This document shows positions 1 to 16,285 of a stretch of 64,000 nt of DNA, piece after piece. Position 1 is the first letter of the stretch. The number at the start of each line of letters is the position of its first letter. The stretch lies in contig NC_077237.1 in the NCBI RefSeq assembly GCF_947179165.1, positions 87,954,341-88,018,340 on the forward strand. The letters run 5' to 3'. Below the pieces are notes generated by a model, which worked only from the letters and a program-made list of their open reading frames with translations, had not been told where the DNA came from and searched no databases. The stretch is from Solanum dulcamara. Taxonomy: Eukaryota > Streptophyta > Magnoliopsida > Solanales > Solanaceae. A program made the translations under genes and the position numbers.

Positions 1-225
1 GCAAAGAACAAGCTTTAACCTACTTCGTTATTTTTTATATTGTCATTCAACTCATCATTATCTTTCTTAAATCACGTCTAATAAGCAATTTGACATTAAC
101 AAAACTAATTATTTGATCATCTCAATCTACATATCCTCAAACCACGTTAATCAATCAACTATACTGAATTCAGGGAAAATACTTGTTTTTTTTTTCTTTT
201 ATTTAAGTAAAATAAGACTCTGTTT

Positions 226-425
226 GGATTGACTTATTGCTTTTGGATTGTAAACCAAAAGCCTTAAGTCGGGATTTCTAACTTATGATTTTTGACTTAT
301 TTTTGTTATTTTAACTTACAAATAAGTGATTAAAGCACTTTGAAGTTTTATTCACACACTTTGATTAAATGCTTTTAAGCCATTTAGCTTCAAAGCACTA
401 AAAATTAGCCAATTCAAACGGGCAC
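226..425. mobile_element. Tourist-like MITE, 200 bp
   Basis: Imperfect terminal inverted repeats are visible: gactctgtttggattg at the left, and a right end whose reverse complement reads gtgcccgtttgaattg. TAA flanks both ends (223-225 and 426-428), giving a 3-bp target duplication as expected for PIF/Harbinger (Tourist) elements. No coding capacity. It is related to the larger MITEs at 8601 and 59863. Confidence 0.6.
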
Positions 426-610
426 TAAAAATAATTTATAAAGAAAAGAATATTAAAAATAAATACATTAAAATATTGAATGTGGGTTTACACATGCATA
501 ACCCCATAAAATTAGAATTTGAATGAAATTTGACATGATATATAAATATGCTTTTTTTAACTTAACATCAATTGATATTTATGTCTTCTGACTTTGAATA
601 TGCATAAGCA

Positions 611-795
611 GACACATAAACTATCATAAAGTTGAACAAATAGACATACGTATCCTACGTAACAAATCACGTGAGATGCATGCCTACATGACAAATCACA
701 TGAGATTTGTCAACTAAGACACATGCGTCTTTGTTGTGTAGAACATGTGTATTTATTTGTTCAACTCTACGATAGCTTAAGTGTCTATTTATGTA
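611..795. repeat. Fold-back repeat (copy 1)
   Basis: Two arms of about 40-50 bases are inverted copies of each other: gacacataaactatc plus gttgaacaaatagacat at the left, and atttatttgttcaac plus gatagcttaagtgtc at the right. A related copy lies at 54165-54345, so this is a dispersed fold-back family. The rest of 430-1500 is AT-rich DNA with many gatacat/gtatc words around 1000-1330 and no gene I can support. Confidence 0.5.
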
Positions 796-1799
796 CACTC
801 AAATTTAAAGAATATCAATATTTGAGACATCAAATTAATGACACATTGATGTATGACACCAATAAATTTTTGTTGAAACATATTGGAAAAATTACATAAT
901 TAGATATAATTCACTGCCATATATACTATTATTACCTATGTTTTCAAAATATTACATATCTTACCACTAATTAAGAATTTTTTACCATATATCAAGAAAG
1001 ATATGCTTAGATACATGTATTTTTACTATCAAATACACTAAAATAGAAAGAGAAATGAGTGAGAAGAGGAGGGAGGCGAGCGTGATTTTATGTATCACAA
1101 ATACATGTGAATCACACTAGATACACACTAGATACAAGTGTCTGTCTGTATCTCATGTAATTCACATGTATCTGAGATATTAGATACATAGGAGAATGAC
1201 GAGCGAGACGGAGGAAAGTCTAGTGAGATTTGTTATATATTCTAAATACATACGAATCTACTTCAATACAATATATCTAAAATAAATTATACTTGAATAT
1301 ATTTAAACACACCAAAATCTGATACAATATATAATATTATAAATTAAAGTATATTTTGTAATTAACCCCAAATTAATGAAATTTATGTAAGTTCTCAAAA
1401 CATATTCCCCATGTAGAATATTTTTGCCATTAAGCCCATTAGGTGGTTCCATCTCATTTAATTATTCTCTTTTTTCTTCCTTTTTCAAATTTAATTCATT
1501 GAGCACTAGATGGTTCCAAAAGAATCTCAAACGACGTCGTTTCAAATTCCTTTTTTACCCTTTTCCTCTCTACATCATATAAGAAGTGTCGCTGTGTGGA
1601 AAGGTACATTCAAAACTTTCGTGCACCTCTTTCGTGTTGTGCACTGCTGCATCTCCCACCACGCACCCACCCCCTCACTCCCTACGCCCTCACCATCACC
1701 TACCCCACCCCTTAATATCCCTTTCCCCTATCTCGCTAGCGTATTCCAATTTTTTCTCGTTTTGCAAAAGTCCGCCATTTTTTTTTGGTCTATTCAATC

Positions 1800-1948
1800 T
1801 CTGGTTCTCTTTCTAGGGTTAGGGTTTTTCTGTAACAATGTCTTGTTAAGGGTAAAGAAATTCCTTTTTTCTCTTCATCAGTTATTCTATTTAATCTTCA
1901 TCATTCAGTTCTGCAGGTCAACCATGTACTGAATCTGCTCTGCTATTG
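1800..1948 (+). other. Probable 5'UTR exon of the YTH gene
   Basis: A pyrimidine-rich tract, typical of a plant 5' leader, precedes a good donor (ctattg/gtaatt, junction 1948/1949). The only ATG near the donor is followed one codon later by TGA, so the exon is non-coding in this model. It would splice to an acceptor at 4126/4127 (gttgccag/attcag) just ahead of the YTH start codon. The transcription start is a guess; cDNA would settle it. Confidence 0.4.
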
Positions 1949-2182
1949 GTAATTTTTTTCATGTCAAATCTTTCTTTTAGGACTTTATTGTTCTTAAGTA
2001 TTTGATGGGTATGTTTTTTTTGTTTTTTTTTGTGTATAAAGTTTGGATTTTTATTGAATTAGCATGTAGAGGTTGTTTGATGGGTATAAAGAAATTGTCT
2101 TGGTAGCAATTACCGAACCAATAGAACGAGGGTTAGCTCCACAGCAGGTCTTAGTCGGATCGTAGTGGTGGTTTGGGATTGA

Positions 2183-3030
2183 CGCGTGGTAGTTTGTACT
2201 ATTTTAGACAGAACAATTGTCTTTTTTGTGTGTTTGGGGTTGAGGTGTGTGTTGTCGTTCCTGCTTGTTGCTAATTGATGTCTTTTTCATCTGTTTTGAG
2301 CTGAGGGTCTATGAGAAACTGCCTCTATACCTTCTCAAGGTCTGGGTGCACACCACCCTACCAAGACTCTACTTGTGGGATTACACTGGGTTTGTTGTTG
2401 TTGCTTTGTGTTTAATGTGCTGGATATAATTGACTTATAGTTTTAGGATTGCAGTTTGGTAGTTGTATTTTAGTCAGAATAATTGTATTTTTTTTGTGTG
2501 TGATTGAGGCGTGTGTTGATGTTCCTGCTTTGTTGCTAATTGATGTCTTTTTCATGTGTTTTCTGCTGAGTGTTTATCAAAAACAACTTCTCTACCTTCT
2601 CAAGGTAGGGGTAAGGTTTGCTTACACACCGTCCTTCCCAAACCCCACTTTTGGGATTTCACTGGGTTTAGGTGTTGTTGTTGTGTGTTTAATGCGCTGA
2701 ATATAATTGATTTCTAGTTTAGGATTGCAGTGTGGTAGTTGCATTTTAGACAGGATAATTGTCTTTTTTGTGTGTTTGGGATTGAGGTGTGTGTTGTTGT
2801 TCGTGCTTGTTGCAAATTGATGTCTTTTTCATCTGTTTTGAGTTGAGGGTCAATCAGAAACAAACTCTACACCTTCTCAAGGTAGGAGTAAGACCTGCGT
2901 ACACACCACACTCTCCAATCCCACTTGTGGGATTACATGGGTTATGTTGTTGTTGTTGTGTTTAATGTGATGAATATAATTGACTTCTAGTTTAGGATTA
3001 CAGTGTGGTAGTTGTATTTTATATAGAACA
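2183..3030 (+). repeat. Three tandem ~272-bp units, each with a SINE tail
   Basis: A unit beginning with a ggtagtt..attttagacag motif recurs near 2183, 2453 and 2729, and its first 30 bases appear again near 3002, so the period is about 270-276 bases. Each unit holds a SINE-like body (caaggtaggggtaagg, cacttgtgggattacac) ending in a ttgttgttg tail. The units differ by scattered substitutions, so the triplication is not recent. It lies inside the putative 5'UTR intron of the YTH gene. Confidence 0.75.
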
Positions 3031-3324
3031 TGTTGATTTTCTTGTTGGTTTTATCTTCTTCTATTTAGTGAGTTAAAACATTGTTTATCCGCTATTGGCT
3101 TGTTGTGCTTCTTTTTGGATTGCTAATTTGCTTTGCGATTGTGCCATGTCAGCTTTATGGTTTCACTTCTCCTGTTTATGTGAAATTCAGAGTGCTTCTT
3201 ATGTGAGCTTTACAAAATATTCTTGGTGCCAAACCCAAATATAGGAGCAAGATTTTGGTAGGTTGTGACAGCCTGGCTAAAGTAGTCTAACTAGGATGAG
3301 GATTTGCATAACTGTTGTAAATAG

Positions 3325-3415
3325 CCTCTCTATTTCTGCGAGGTAGGGGTAAGGTCTGCATACGCTCTACCCTCCCTAGACTCCATTCGTGGGATTACAC
3401 GGGGTATGTTGTTGT
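3325..3415 (+). mobile_element. SINE with (TTG)n tail
   Basis: Another copy of the SINE body seen in the adjacent triplication: gaggtaggggtaaggtctgc, then gtgggattacacgggg and a ttgttgt tail. It resembles TS/Au-type plant SINEs; the family name is from memory. Same intron as the triplication, but a separate insertion. Confidence 0.6.
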
Positions 3416-4187
3416 AGTATGCTAGCTACTTTATGATTTGAGATGTAGTTGATTGATTGATTGTACATTATCAAAGAGGTTTCTAGTTATAGCTAGGATA
3501 TTATATTCATGGTTGATTTATAGTAGTATGTTTTTCTAGTGTATCATTTCCTTGTGTGATTTGAGTTGTGGCTGAAATGGAGACCGATGTGGCAGATTTA
3601 TGATCATATATGGGAGTTGGGATTAGCTAGTTGGATGCATTAGAGGTTGGAGTAAGAGTTTGGTCAAACTGGTAGTATGACTTTTTGCTGATGTAATTGA
3701 TGGATGCTAGTTGGATGCATTAGAGGTTGGAGTAAAATACCTTTTTGCTTATTCCCTTTTGTGGGTCGGCCACTAAGTTTTTGATTGTTTCTAGCAGTTC
3801 TGACTTCTGACAAATTTCTGCATTTTTTTCTTTCGAAATATTTTGCTTCTTTTTGAGTCTAGGTTGTGTGTTAGAGTGACACGTACCTATTAGTTAGTAC
3901 ATTTTTGTTTTACTTCTTTTCTGTGAAGGAGTGATAGTCAGAGTATATAATATTCCTGAGCAAGGATATGTGGATGATTATATTCTAAAGTTTGGGATTC
4001 ATGATTAGAATGGGATATTTAAGACATTTTTGCCCTCGCGAACAGAAATGTTCTGTGACTTTTAGTGTCATTTTATTTTAGAGCGTGATGGTTCAAATGA
4101 TAAAGGTATTTTCTTTGTGTTGCCAGATTCAGTGTACTGAGGAAAACCTGCAGATCACTAGCCCCCCTGCTTCAGAACTTTCAAGCT

Positions 4188-7100
4188 ATGTATAATGAAG
4201 GAGCCCCTGAGTTTGTTGTTGATCAGGGATTATATTATCCACCTGCCACCAATTATGGTTATTTCTGTACAGGTATGATAATTTTTCTTTTTTGTTTTCT
4301 TTGTTTACTAAGGTAGGTATGATTCTAGAACTTTATCTTGAGATTCCAAATTGCGAACAATAGTTGGATCCCTTACTTATGTTAACATTTTATTGGTCAG
4401 GATTAGAATCACCCGGAGATTGGGATGGCCACCAAGGATTTTTTGGTCTGGATGGTCAAGATATTCAGTATATGGTTAGTTCATTCTTGGACGTAGTTAA
4501 CCAAAGTACATTAATATTTTTATTCATTTTGTTGCCCTGTATTGTGTCTGTTGACTGTAGCTGTAACCTTCTGTTTTTTTTTGCATTTCAGGATGCTCAA
4601 ACTGAAAGTTTCCCATATGTATATTATACACCTAACTATGGATGTGCACAGTCTTCATATAACCCATACAACCCTTACATTCCTGGTGCTGTAGTAGGAG
4701 TTGATGGTCCATGTGCAGGGCCACAACATTACTACACAATCCCCCCCTATGAAAACTTGGGATCATCTTCGTACTTTCCCATGGCGGTACCATCTACATC
4801 TGGTATTCATGCGAATGCTGCAGACCCAATAATGGATAGTGTTTTATCTTCTACTAACAGAGCTGATGATCTTCGTCTTAAACGTAATCTATCTCCAACA
4901 TCTCCAATATTTACCCCAACTTCATTAGGGGGTTATAAAAGTGCATCTAACAGGGATTCTGAAAGTGCAAAGATCAATGCTGCATCGAGCAAGCAGCACG
5001 TGTCACATGGTTTTTCCAGTCCATCCTCTCAAGTTCACCCGGTAAGGAACTTTCTTCCGTGTTTGAAGGTGTCCAATAGGGCTTCTTTTACGTGGGTTGA
5101 TTTGTTAGTTTTCTTCTTATTTTAAGTGTGCTCTTGTGCTTATTGTAGAAATTCTATCTTGTATCTTTCTTAACCTCTTCACGGGTTGGTGGCTCACACA
5201 TCTCTGTGTTTTTCTGTTAATCCTTTGATAGGGTAAAGTAGCTCAAGCTATAGGAAGCATTATTCAGGGGAAGACTTTGTCTAATCACGGTCAACTGAGA
5301 GCTCCTCTTCCATCTGAAATTGACTTGTCTAATCACAGATCAGGTGCTCATGAGCGGGCTAATACAGATAAATTCAGGCCAAAGTTTCTAAATGGAATAA
5401 CCCCAAGTGATGGGAAAGTTAGTCCTGATACGTTGTCAGAACAGAATAGGGGACCTAGAATTGACAAAATGAAAAAGCAATTGGTTGTGAAGGCGTACAC
5501 TACAAGAGCAGGAAATGTTGATGTGCAAGGCAATATAGTTATTCATGCTGATGAGTATAATAGAGGTGATTTTCTGATGGACTTTGTGAATGCAAAGTTT
5601 TTCGTAATCAAATCATACAGTGAGGATGATGTGCACAAGAGTATAAAGTACAATGTTTGGTCATCTACCCCTAATGGGAACAAAAAGCTGAATAGTGCTT
5701 ATGAAGATGCTCAGAGAACTGCTGGAAATCCAAGAGGCTGCCCGATATTCCTTTTTTTCTCGGTTAGTTGATTTTTACCACTAGGTCTAATCACCAGTAA
5801 GCACCAATTATTTTAGCCAAATATTTCATTGTCCAAATAAGCTCAACTAATTTGATATTGTCTTTGAATCTTGAATATGAAGGTTAATGCAAGTGGGCAA
5901 TTTTGTGGGGTCGCTGAAATGACTGGTCCTGTAGACTTCTACCAGGACATGGATTTCTGGCAGCAAGATAAGTGGAGTGGTAGCTTCCCTGTGAAGTGGC
6001 ACTTCATAAAGGATGTCCCAAACCCTAACTTTAGGCATATTATATTAGAGAACAATGAGAACAAGCCAGTAACTAACAGCAGAGACACACAAGAGGTTTG
6101 TTCTTTAATTATGCATGCTGCAGCATATAAATTTGTCTTTGCTTCTACCACTCATTTTTTCATCAGTATGTTTACCTGAAATTAGTATTTTCGGTCCGAG
6201 GTGTGTAGTATATGAACATGTATTGGAATGCCATAAACCTGCTACTAAATGAGCTCCATATGGAAATGGCATAGAACCTGCTACCAATTTTTTTGGCTCT
6301 CTTTATTGTCATTTCTGTAACTTCAATGTCAATGATATATCCGTCCTTTTTGCTCTCCTTTTCCCCATTATTCATTGCTTTCTCTCTGTGCTCCTCTTCT
6401 CTCTTTTCTTCTATTCCATTTTTTTTTGGAGCCAATGGAGGTGACACACATTACGGCATGTCCTAAATTGACTTCTACTATTCATTTTATGTCATATGTA
6501 GACAAGCATTGACTAATCACTATTTCTCTTGTTAACAGCATGCACTATAACTGTCATTATATCTATGTTTATATAGAAAACTTTTATCTCCATTATCAAA
6601 GAAATCTTCCAGTATCCAGCAACTGAAGGCGAATGTCCGCAAGTCTATATACCTCTTGCAAGATCATTATAATGTTAAACCTGTAACAATATCACTGATA
6701 ATTTCTCAAAAGCCACATCAGAGAAACAGCATATTTTATGAAACCTTACCCTTCAATAGTTTATGTGTCATTTCTCCCTTGTTGTGAATAAACACATATG
6801 CTGCAAGAAAGGCAGTGGAAAAAATCTGACAATCCTTTGTTCTCAATGTGCAGATACGCTACAAGAAAGGTATTGAGATGCTGAAAGTATTTAAGGATTA
6901 TGCGTCAAGGACATCATTACTAGATGACTTCATGTATTATGAAAACAGACAGAAACTCTTGCAGGAAGAGAAAGCCAAGCTGCTAATCAGGAGCTACAAT
7001 AGCCCATTTGTTGTTCCTGTTCTAGATCCTCCACGCAAGCTAAATTCTACTTCAGGTTTACCTTCTGGTGAAAGTGAGAAGATCTTGAAGTGTAGTGAAC

Positions 7101-7474
7101 ACCAACAATCTGGAAATTGCATGGCTGTTCCTGCAGAACTGGATTCTGTAGATTCTAAAGCTAACAAAGAGGGTGCAAATAATGGTGACAAACTTGTGGC
7201 TGAAGGAGGTCCACACGTTAATAGTGCACTGAAAATTGGTTCCTTAACTATCAACCCAAAACCATTGAAAGATCAGCCCATGGATGTACAAAGTACTACC
7301 ACCACAGTGGCGAGCACCCAGTCAGTTGATGTTGTCACTGTGGGATCTATGCCTGTTAAAGTTAATGGACATGCTGAATCTTCTGGTTTCCTGACTATTG
7401 GAACAATTCCTCTTGATCCTAGAGCTTTCCAACGTGATGAGGCCAGTGGGTCTGGAAAAAAGGTCCTTAAGTGA
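4188..7474 (+). CDS. YTH-domain m6A reader, ECT family
   Basis: Six coding exons: 4188-4272, 4401-4474, 4592-5041, 5232-5762, 5883-6095, 6854-7474. They join in frame to 657 residues, a normal ECT length. The first half is low-complexity and rich in Tyr, Pro, Ser and Asn, as in phase-separating ECT readers. The YTH domain spans about residues 280-460. The three tryptophans expected for the m6A cage are present: W346 (in KYNVWSS), W406 and W411 (in [12 protein letters not shown]), with the spacing seen in Arabidopsis ECT2. Known family role: cytoplasmic binding of m6A-marked mRNA, affecting stability and organ growth. The start MYNEGAPEF is the first Met in the reading frame, which stays open upstream to the exon edge at 4127. 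The stop overlaps a good splice donor (see findings). Family assignment is firm; which ECT orthologue is not decided. Confidence 0.92.
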
Positions 7475-8447
7475 GTATGCGTGAGCACAGTAAGTATCGT
7501 TACTGAAGGAAAATTAGTTCCATGTCATATAATATACTTGGTCCTACCAAAGTTGATCCGACAATAAGTTTTTGGATATGTTCTGTTCTTCATTCCTCCT
7601 TTCGAGGAGAACGTGGCTGAGATTCTAATTTTGTTTGTGGTTGGGATTTGGATGATGGCTGATATTGGCTTCACATACAATGCAAGTTTCTTCCTTTTGG
7701 CTTCTCTTTTTCAACAGATTCAAGGTTTCCATATCTTTTCTTCAGCATTAAGACAAAAAGACAAAGCAAAATGCTTACTTTTGGTATTCTTTAGTAGTTG
7801 TCTGGAAAACAAATGTAATGTTCGCGGCTGCTTGATGTTATGTTTATTCTGGATCTTCAGTAACTGAGAGTTTCTGCAGTTCAAATTGTCAGCCTTGTGT
7901 TTCAAAGTAGTTCTATTATGGTTCTTGTGTGTGTCTCTATTATGGTTCTTGTGTTTCCATAACTGAGAGTTCTTTTCCCAATTGAAATATCACCATTTAT
8001 GTGCCTATGCATTAGTTATCACTGATTTAAATATATCTTCAATTATTGAGTGTTCCCATTAGCAATTGGTTTATTACAGTAATTTTTTTTGTTTTCTATT
8101 TGGTGTATAGTACTTACATTGAAGTTTGACTAAATTTAAATATGCATCGATATTGGAGAGTGAAGTGCTCCCTAACAAAGGTGATTCCGTACCTAAATGA
8201 CTAGGGCAAAGGTTTTAAGTCCCTGTACTTTGCCATTTAGATTTAAGTCCCTGTACTTTGCCTATAAATGGTTTTGATTTTCTTTGGGTGAGTTTCATAT
8301 TTCAATTATCAATTATTTTTGTTTTATTTTTTTAAATTTAAATTATCACCATTTATATATAAACACACACTTCGTTGATAAGATGGAGATATTTCAATTG
8401 GGAAAAGGAAACAATCGATAGTTGGCTTGATTAGGTTCGTGGTGTGT

Positions 8448-9078
8448 TTTATCCTTTGTTTGGATAGTTATTACATATTGTTTTATAATGTATTGAAAAA
8501 TACAATGTTTGGACAAATTGTATTGTTCACTTATAAGAAAAAAGTAGGTCATGAGTAGAGCTATTATAAAACGAGGTAAAAAATAAAATAAGATTTTATA
8601 GAGCCTGTTTGAATGGGCTTTAAGTTGGTCAAATCAATTTATAAGTCTCTTTTTAGCTTTTGGACGTGTTTGCCTAATGCTAACTTTAAATCATAAAGTT
8701 CTTAAAGTCAGTCAAAAATGAACAGTTAAGATTTCTAACTTTTTTTTTCTAAGTGCTTAAAGCCATTTTGTTTGACCATGAAAATTACTTTTGTATCCCT
8801 TATATTTTAACTAAATTCTTAAACTACCCTTTTTATTCTTTTAACCCTAAAATTCAAATACTTATTTTCAACATAGACACTTTTATTCAAACACTCAACT
8901 GCTTATTTATAAAAATAACTTTCAGCACTTTAAAGTTCTAAAAGCACTTCATACATAAAAATTACTTTTTTAAGCCCATCCAAACGGGCTCATAGATAAT
9001 AAGCCATATGAAAAAAATGTGACTTTTCGTTAACATGGTTTAACATATGATATAATACAATAGGTAACAACCACTCAT
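8448..9078. mobile_element. Outer TIR element carrying a nested MITE
   Basis: The left end gtttggatagttattac with tattgttttataatg matches the reverse complement of the right end near 9030-9076 (ggttgttacctattg, tattatatcat). The element is split by the MITE at 8601-8991. I did not identify its target duplication or superfamily. It lies between the YTH gene and the LPD promoter. Confidence 0.4.
8601..8991. mobile_element. Tourist/Harbinger-like MITE, 391 bp (copy 1)
   Basis: Terminal inverted repeats are gagcctgtttgaatgggctt at the left and aagcccatccaaacgggctc at the right. ATA flanks both sides, a 3-bp target duplication. A close relative of about the same length sits at 59863-60250. No ORF. 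Confidence 0.75.
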
Positions 9079-9119
9079 TTGTATGAAGAAAATTGCACGA
9101 TTTAAATTTAATCGAGGCT

Positions 9120-13752
<4,633 letters not shown>

Positions 13753-13915
13753 GCCTGTGTTATATCGTCGATATTCTTGTTTTTCGTTTTCCGTTGAGAA
13801 TCTTGAACGCTTAGAATAGGCTTTTTGTTGCTGCCGTTACTCAAGCAGCCACTTTTCCCCTTTATGTGGGACTCCAAATACATCATATGAATGTTCATCT
13901 TCTGCATTTTTGCAT

Positions 13916-13921
13916 AATAAA
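13916..13921 (+). terminator. Polyadenylation signal of LPD
   Basis: A canonical AATAAA lies 164 bases after the LPD stop codon, in a T-rich 3'UTR. Cleavage would fall some 15-30 bases further on. From here to 14470 I see no gene, only AT-rich spacer. Confidence 0.55.
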
Positions 13922-14512
13922 GATGATATGTAACCTAATGCCAGTACTGTCCATGTTTGAAAGCATCAACTGCCTAGCACTAACATGGTGCTAGACATTA
14001 CTAAGCTTCCCATTTGCTTTGCTCTTTTGGCAGGTAGCCCTAAATACTATATTTATCTTGTTTGATTGGTAGATCAGTCAATTTGGTGATACTTGTGCTT
14101 TCAAAATTCTCTACTCTTGTCTTGTTGGAAGATATTGAAAATTACAGAAATTCTCGTAGTTTGAGGCGTGTTTATGATACTGTCATTAAAGATATTTCAC
14201 CCGATGTCGGTGTGTATCCTTCAACATTCAACAAACAAATTGTTTTGGTATAAAATTAGATGTCAAAATCTAACAATGATTTTAGATCAATAGAAAACCC
14301 AACAAAAGAATGTTTTCCACTAGCATTTTGAGGAAAATTTATATAGGAAAAAGATCATGTCAAGTCTTTTCTACCAAGTATTTAAAACAGATTTAGAATA
14401 GCAATAAAGGTCTAGACAATTGTCCATAAAGACAATCTAATCTATAAAATCTATATTTTGACCAAAAATAAGAGTAGATGAATACTGCCAAAAATGAACT
14501 TATGTTTTCTTG

Positions 14513-14520
14513 TATAAAAG
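14513..14520 (+). promoter_or_regulatory. TATA box of the inhibitor gene
   Basis: TATAAAAG lies 36 bases before the ATG at 14556. With the usual TATA-to-start distance the transcript begins just before that ATG, which argues against the upstream in-frame ATG at 14478 and for a very short leader. Confidence 0.5.
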
Positions 14521-14555
14521 AAAACACTCTTCTTAACATCCCTAAGAACATCAAA

Positions 14556-15092
14556 ATGTCTTCTTCTTTCACATTAGCTTTTCTCTTATCTACTATGTTT
14601 GTGATTATACTCTTCACCAGCACAAGTCATGTGAAATGTGATCTAGTTGATGATATTTGTTCCAAGACAGACCAAGTTTACCATTGTTCATGGATACTAA
14701 GATCAGACCCCAACATTCAACATGACAACATCACAGATCTAAGCAATGCTATTATGTCAAGAGTACAAGATTCTTCTGGTATTGCTAGGTTTGAACTCTA
14801 CTCATGCATTCACCAACAAAAGGACTTCAATCAAAGAACAAGACTTGGTTTTTGTTTTGATACATACTATAATGTTATTGACAAAATTATGGGGTGTACA
14901 GATGATGGAGATTACAAACATTGCAAAGTTAAGATATATTATGCTCAAACAATTATCAATAGTTGTGACAACATGTTCATTGAGCCACCATTTGAACCTT
15001 CTTTCCTTAAACAAACCAGCCAAGATGTTCAACATCTTCTTAAGATCCTTTGGGCTATTTGCAATTATGTGTTGGAAGGACAAAAAATGTAA
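14556..15092 (+). CDS. Invertase/pectin methylesterase inhibitor-like protein
   Basis: A single exon encoding 178 residues. Residues 1-28 are a hydrophobic secretion signal (LAFLLSTMFVIILF core). The mature part carries the PMEI-type cysteine pattern: C35 and C44 in the first hairpin (DICSKTDQVYHC), then C100 in FCFDTYYNVID and C137 in the last helices, plus extra cysteines at 84, 114 and 123. Family members block cell-wall or vacuolar invertase or pectin methylesterase by forming a four-helix bundle against the enzyme; sequence alone does not say which. An in-frame ATG at 14478 would add 26 residues that hide the signal peptide, so I chose 14556, supported by the TATA box at 14513. No intron, as usual in this family. 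The target is unassigned. Confidence 0.8.
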   Translation: MSSSFTLAFLLSTMFVIILFTSTSHVKCDLVDDICSKTDQVYHCSWILRSDPNIQHDNITDLSNAIMSRVQDSSGIARFELYSCIHQQKDFNQRTRLGFCFDTYYNVIDKIMGCTDDGDYKHCKVKIYYAQTIINSCDNMFIEPPFEPSFLKQTSQDVQHLLKILWAICNYVLEGQKM

Positions 15093-15566
15093 CATGTGTA
15101 CTATGTTTAAATAGTCTTCACATAGACTTGTTTTATTCAATGGATATCGCTGCTATTTAATTTGTTTGTCATATTTATTTTTTTTGGCGAAATGACCTAA
15201 GACATTTGTATCTGTTTCGATTTGTCAACCTGGTGTGTGTTTGAACAACTACAAGTGTCTAATTATATAGACTTGTTTTGTCCAATGGATATTCGCTGCT
15301 ACTTAATTTTCTTTTAATCTGTTTAAAAAAGAATGTCTTTATCTAATTCAACAACTCTTTAATCTCAAGATTTCATATGCTATATTTAAGACTACAAGAT
15401 TAAATAATATTTTAGTATACTATACATATATTTAATTTAAAAACAAAAAAATAAGTTTTTTTTTCTTTTTTCACTTTGCAAGACAGGGAAAGGATCTAAA
15501 TTTATCCTTAGACTTTGTGACATGATCAAAATATGTCATATGTTAATAGTTTGGATCAATAAATTA

Positions 15567-15803
15567 TTCCCTTCGTCTGATACTACTTGTATCTCAGTAA
15601 ATTTATGTCAAAGAATAATTATTTGTTTGAACTCTTTAAATTTATAATCTTTTTTTGCTAGGTAATCATATTAGTTACTTTTAAGATCACTTAATGTTAA
15701 AGGCCTAATGGTATAAGATTAATTAGTTTTATAAAGTGATAAATATTTTTGAAATATATTTTATATTTTACTAACTTTGACAAGTAATATGAAACGAAAA
15801 GAC
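15567..15803. mobile_element. Stowaway-like MITE, 237 bp
   Basis: The left end ttcccttcgtctgatactac and the reverse complement of the right end (gtcttttcgtttcatattac) form degenerate inverted repeats flanked by TA, as in Tc1/mariner-derived Stowaway elements. It lies in the spacer between the inhibitor gene and RPS1; the remainder of 15100-16250 shows nothing else I can name. Confidence 0.5.
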
Positions 15804-16285
15804 TATTAAAATCCACAAATTGCCAAACAAGCTCAATTTTTGAAGTTCTACGAGAGGGACCATTCAAGTACTATTTTTTACCTCAAATTATAAGATTGTG
15901 GGTTCGGAACGGGTGAAGGATCCAAAGGGCACGTAGTTGGGAGTGAGTCCAAAATTCAATTGTTTTATTTTCCTTCTTGTTCATCAATTGAAAATCAAGA
16001 CAACACTATGGTAAGACATGAAAACATTCGATCTTATTTCAATCTCGATATGTAGAATCATCTTATATCATATGTACTGAGATTGTTCGGGTACTGAGAT
16101 TGTTCGGGAGACATGCTCCAAGCTAGGTGAAAAAAATGGGGAAAAAAATAGAAGAAAAAAGGTCAATTTTGTTCTTTTCTTGTCCTCTAGCTCACCTTAT
16201 CTACCCCACAGAATCCAAGGTGTAACTCTCAAAAACACTCACTTTCCTCTAAACCCCTCAAGAACCCTCAAAGCAGGGAAAAAAA

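Noticed and set aside
14062..14253. 63-codon open frame between LPD and the inhibitor gene
   Set aside because: No recognisable motif; follows the LPD 3'UTR and lacks its own promoter signals.
14478..14555. Upstream in-frame ATG of the inhibitor gene
   Set aside because: It would place 26 polar residues before the signal peptide and lies upstream of the likely TATA box at 14513.
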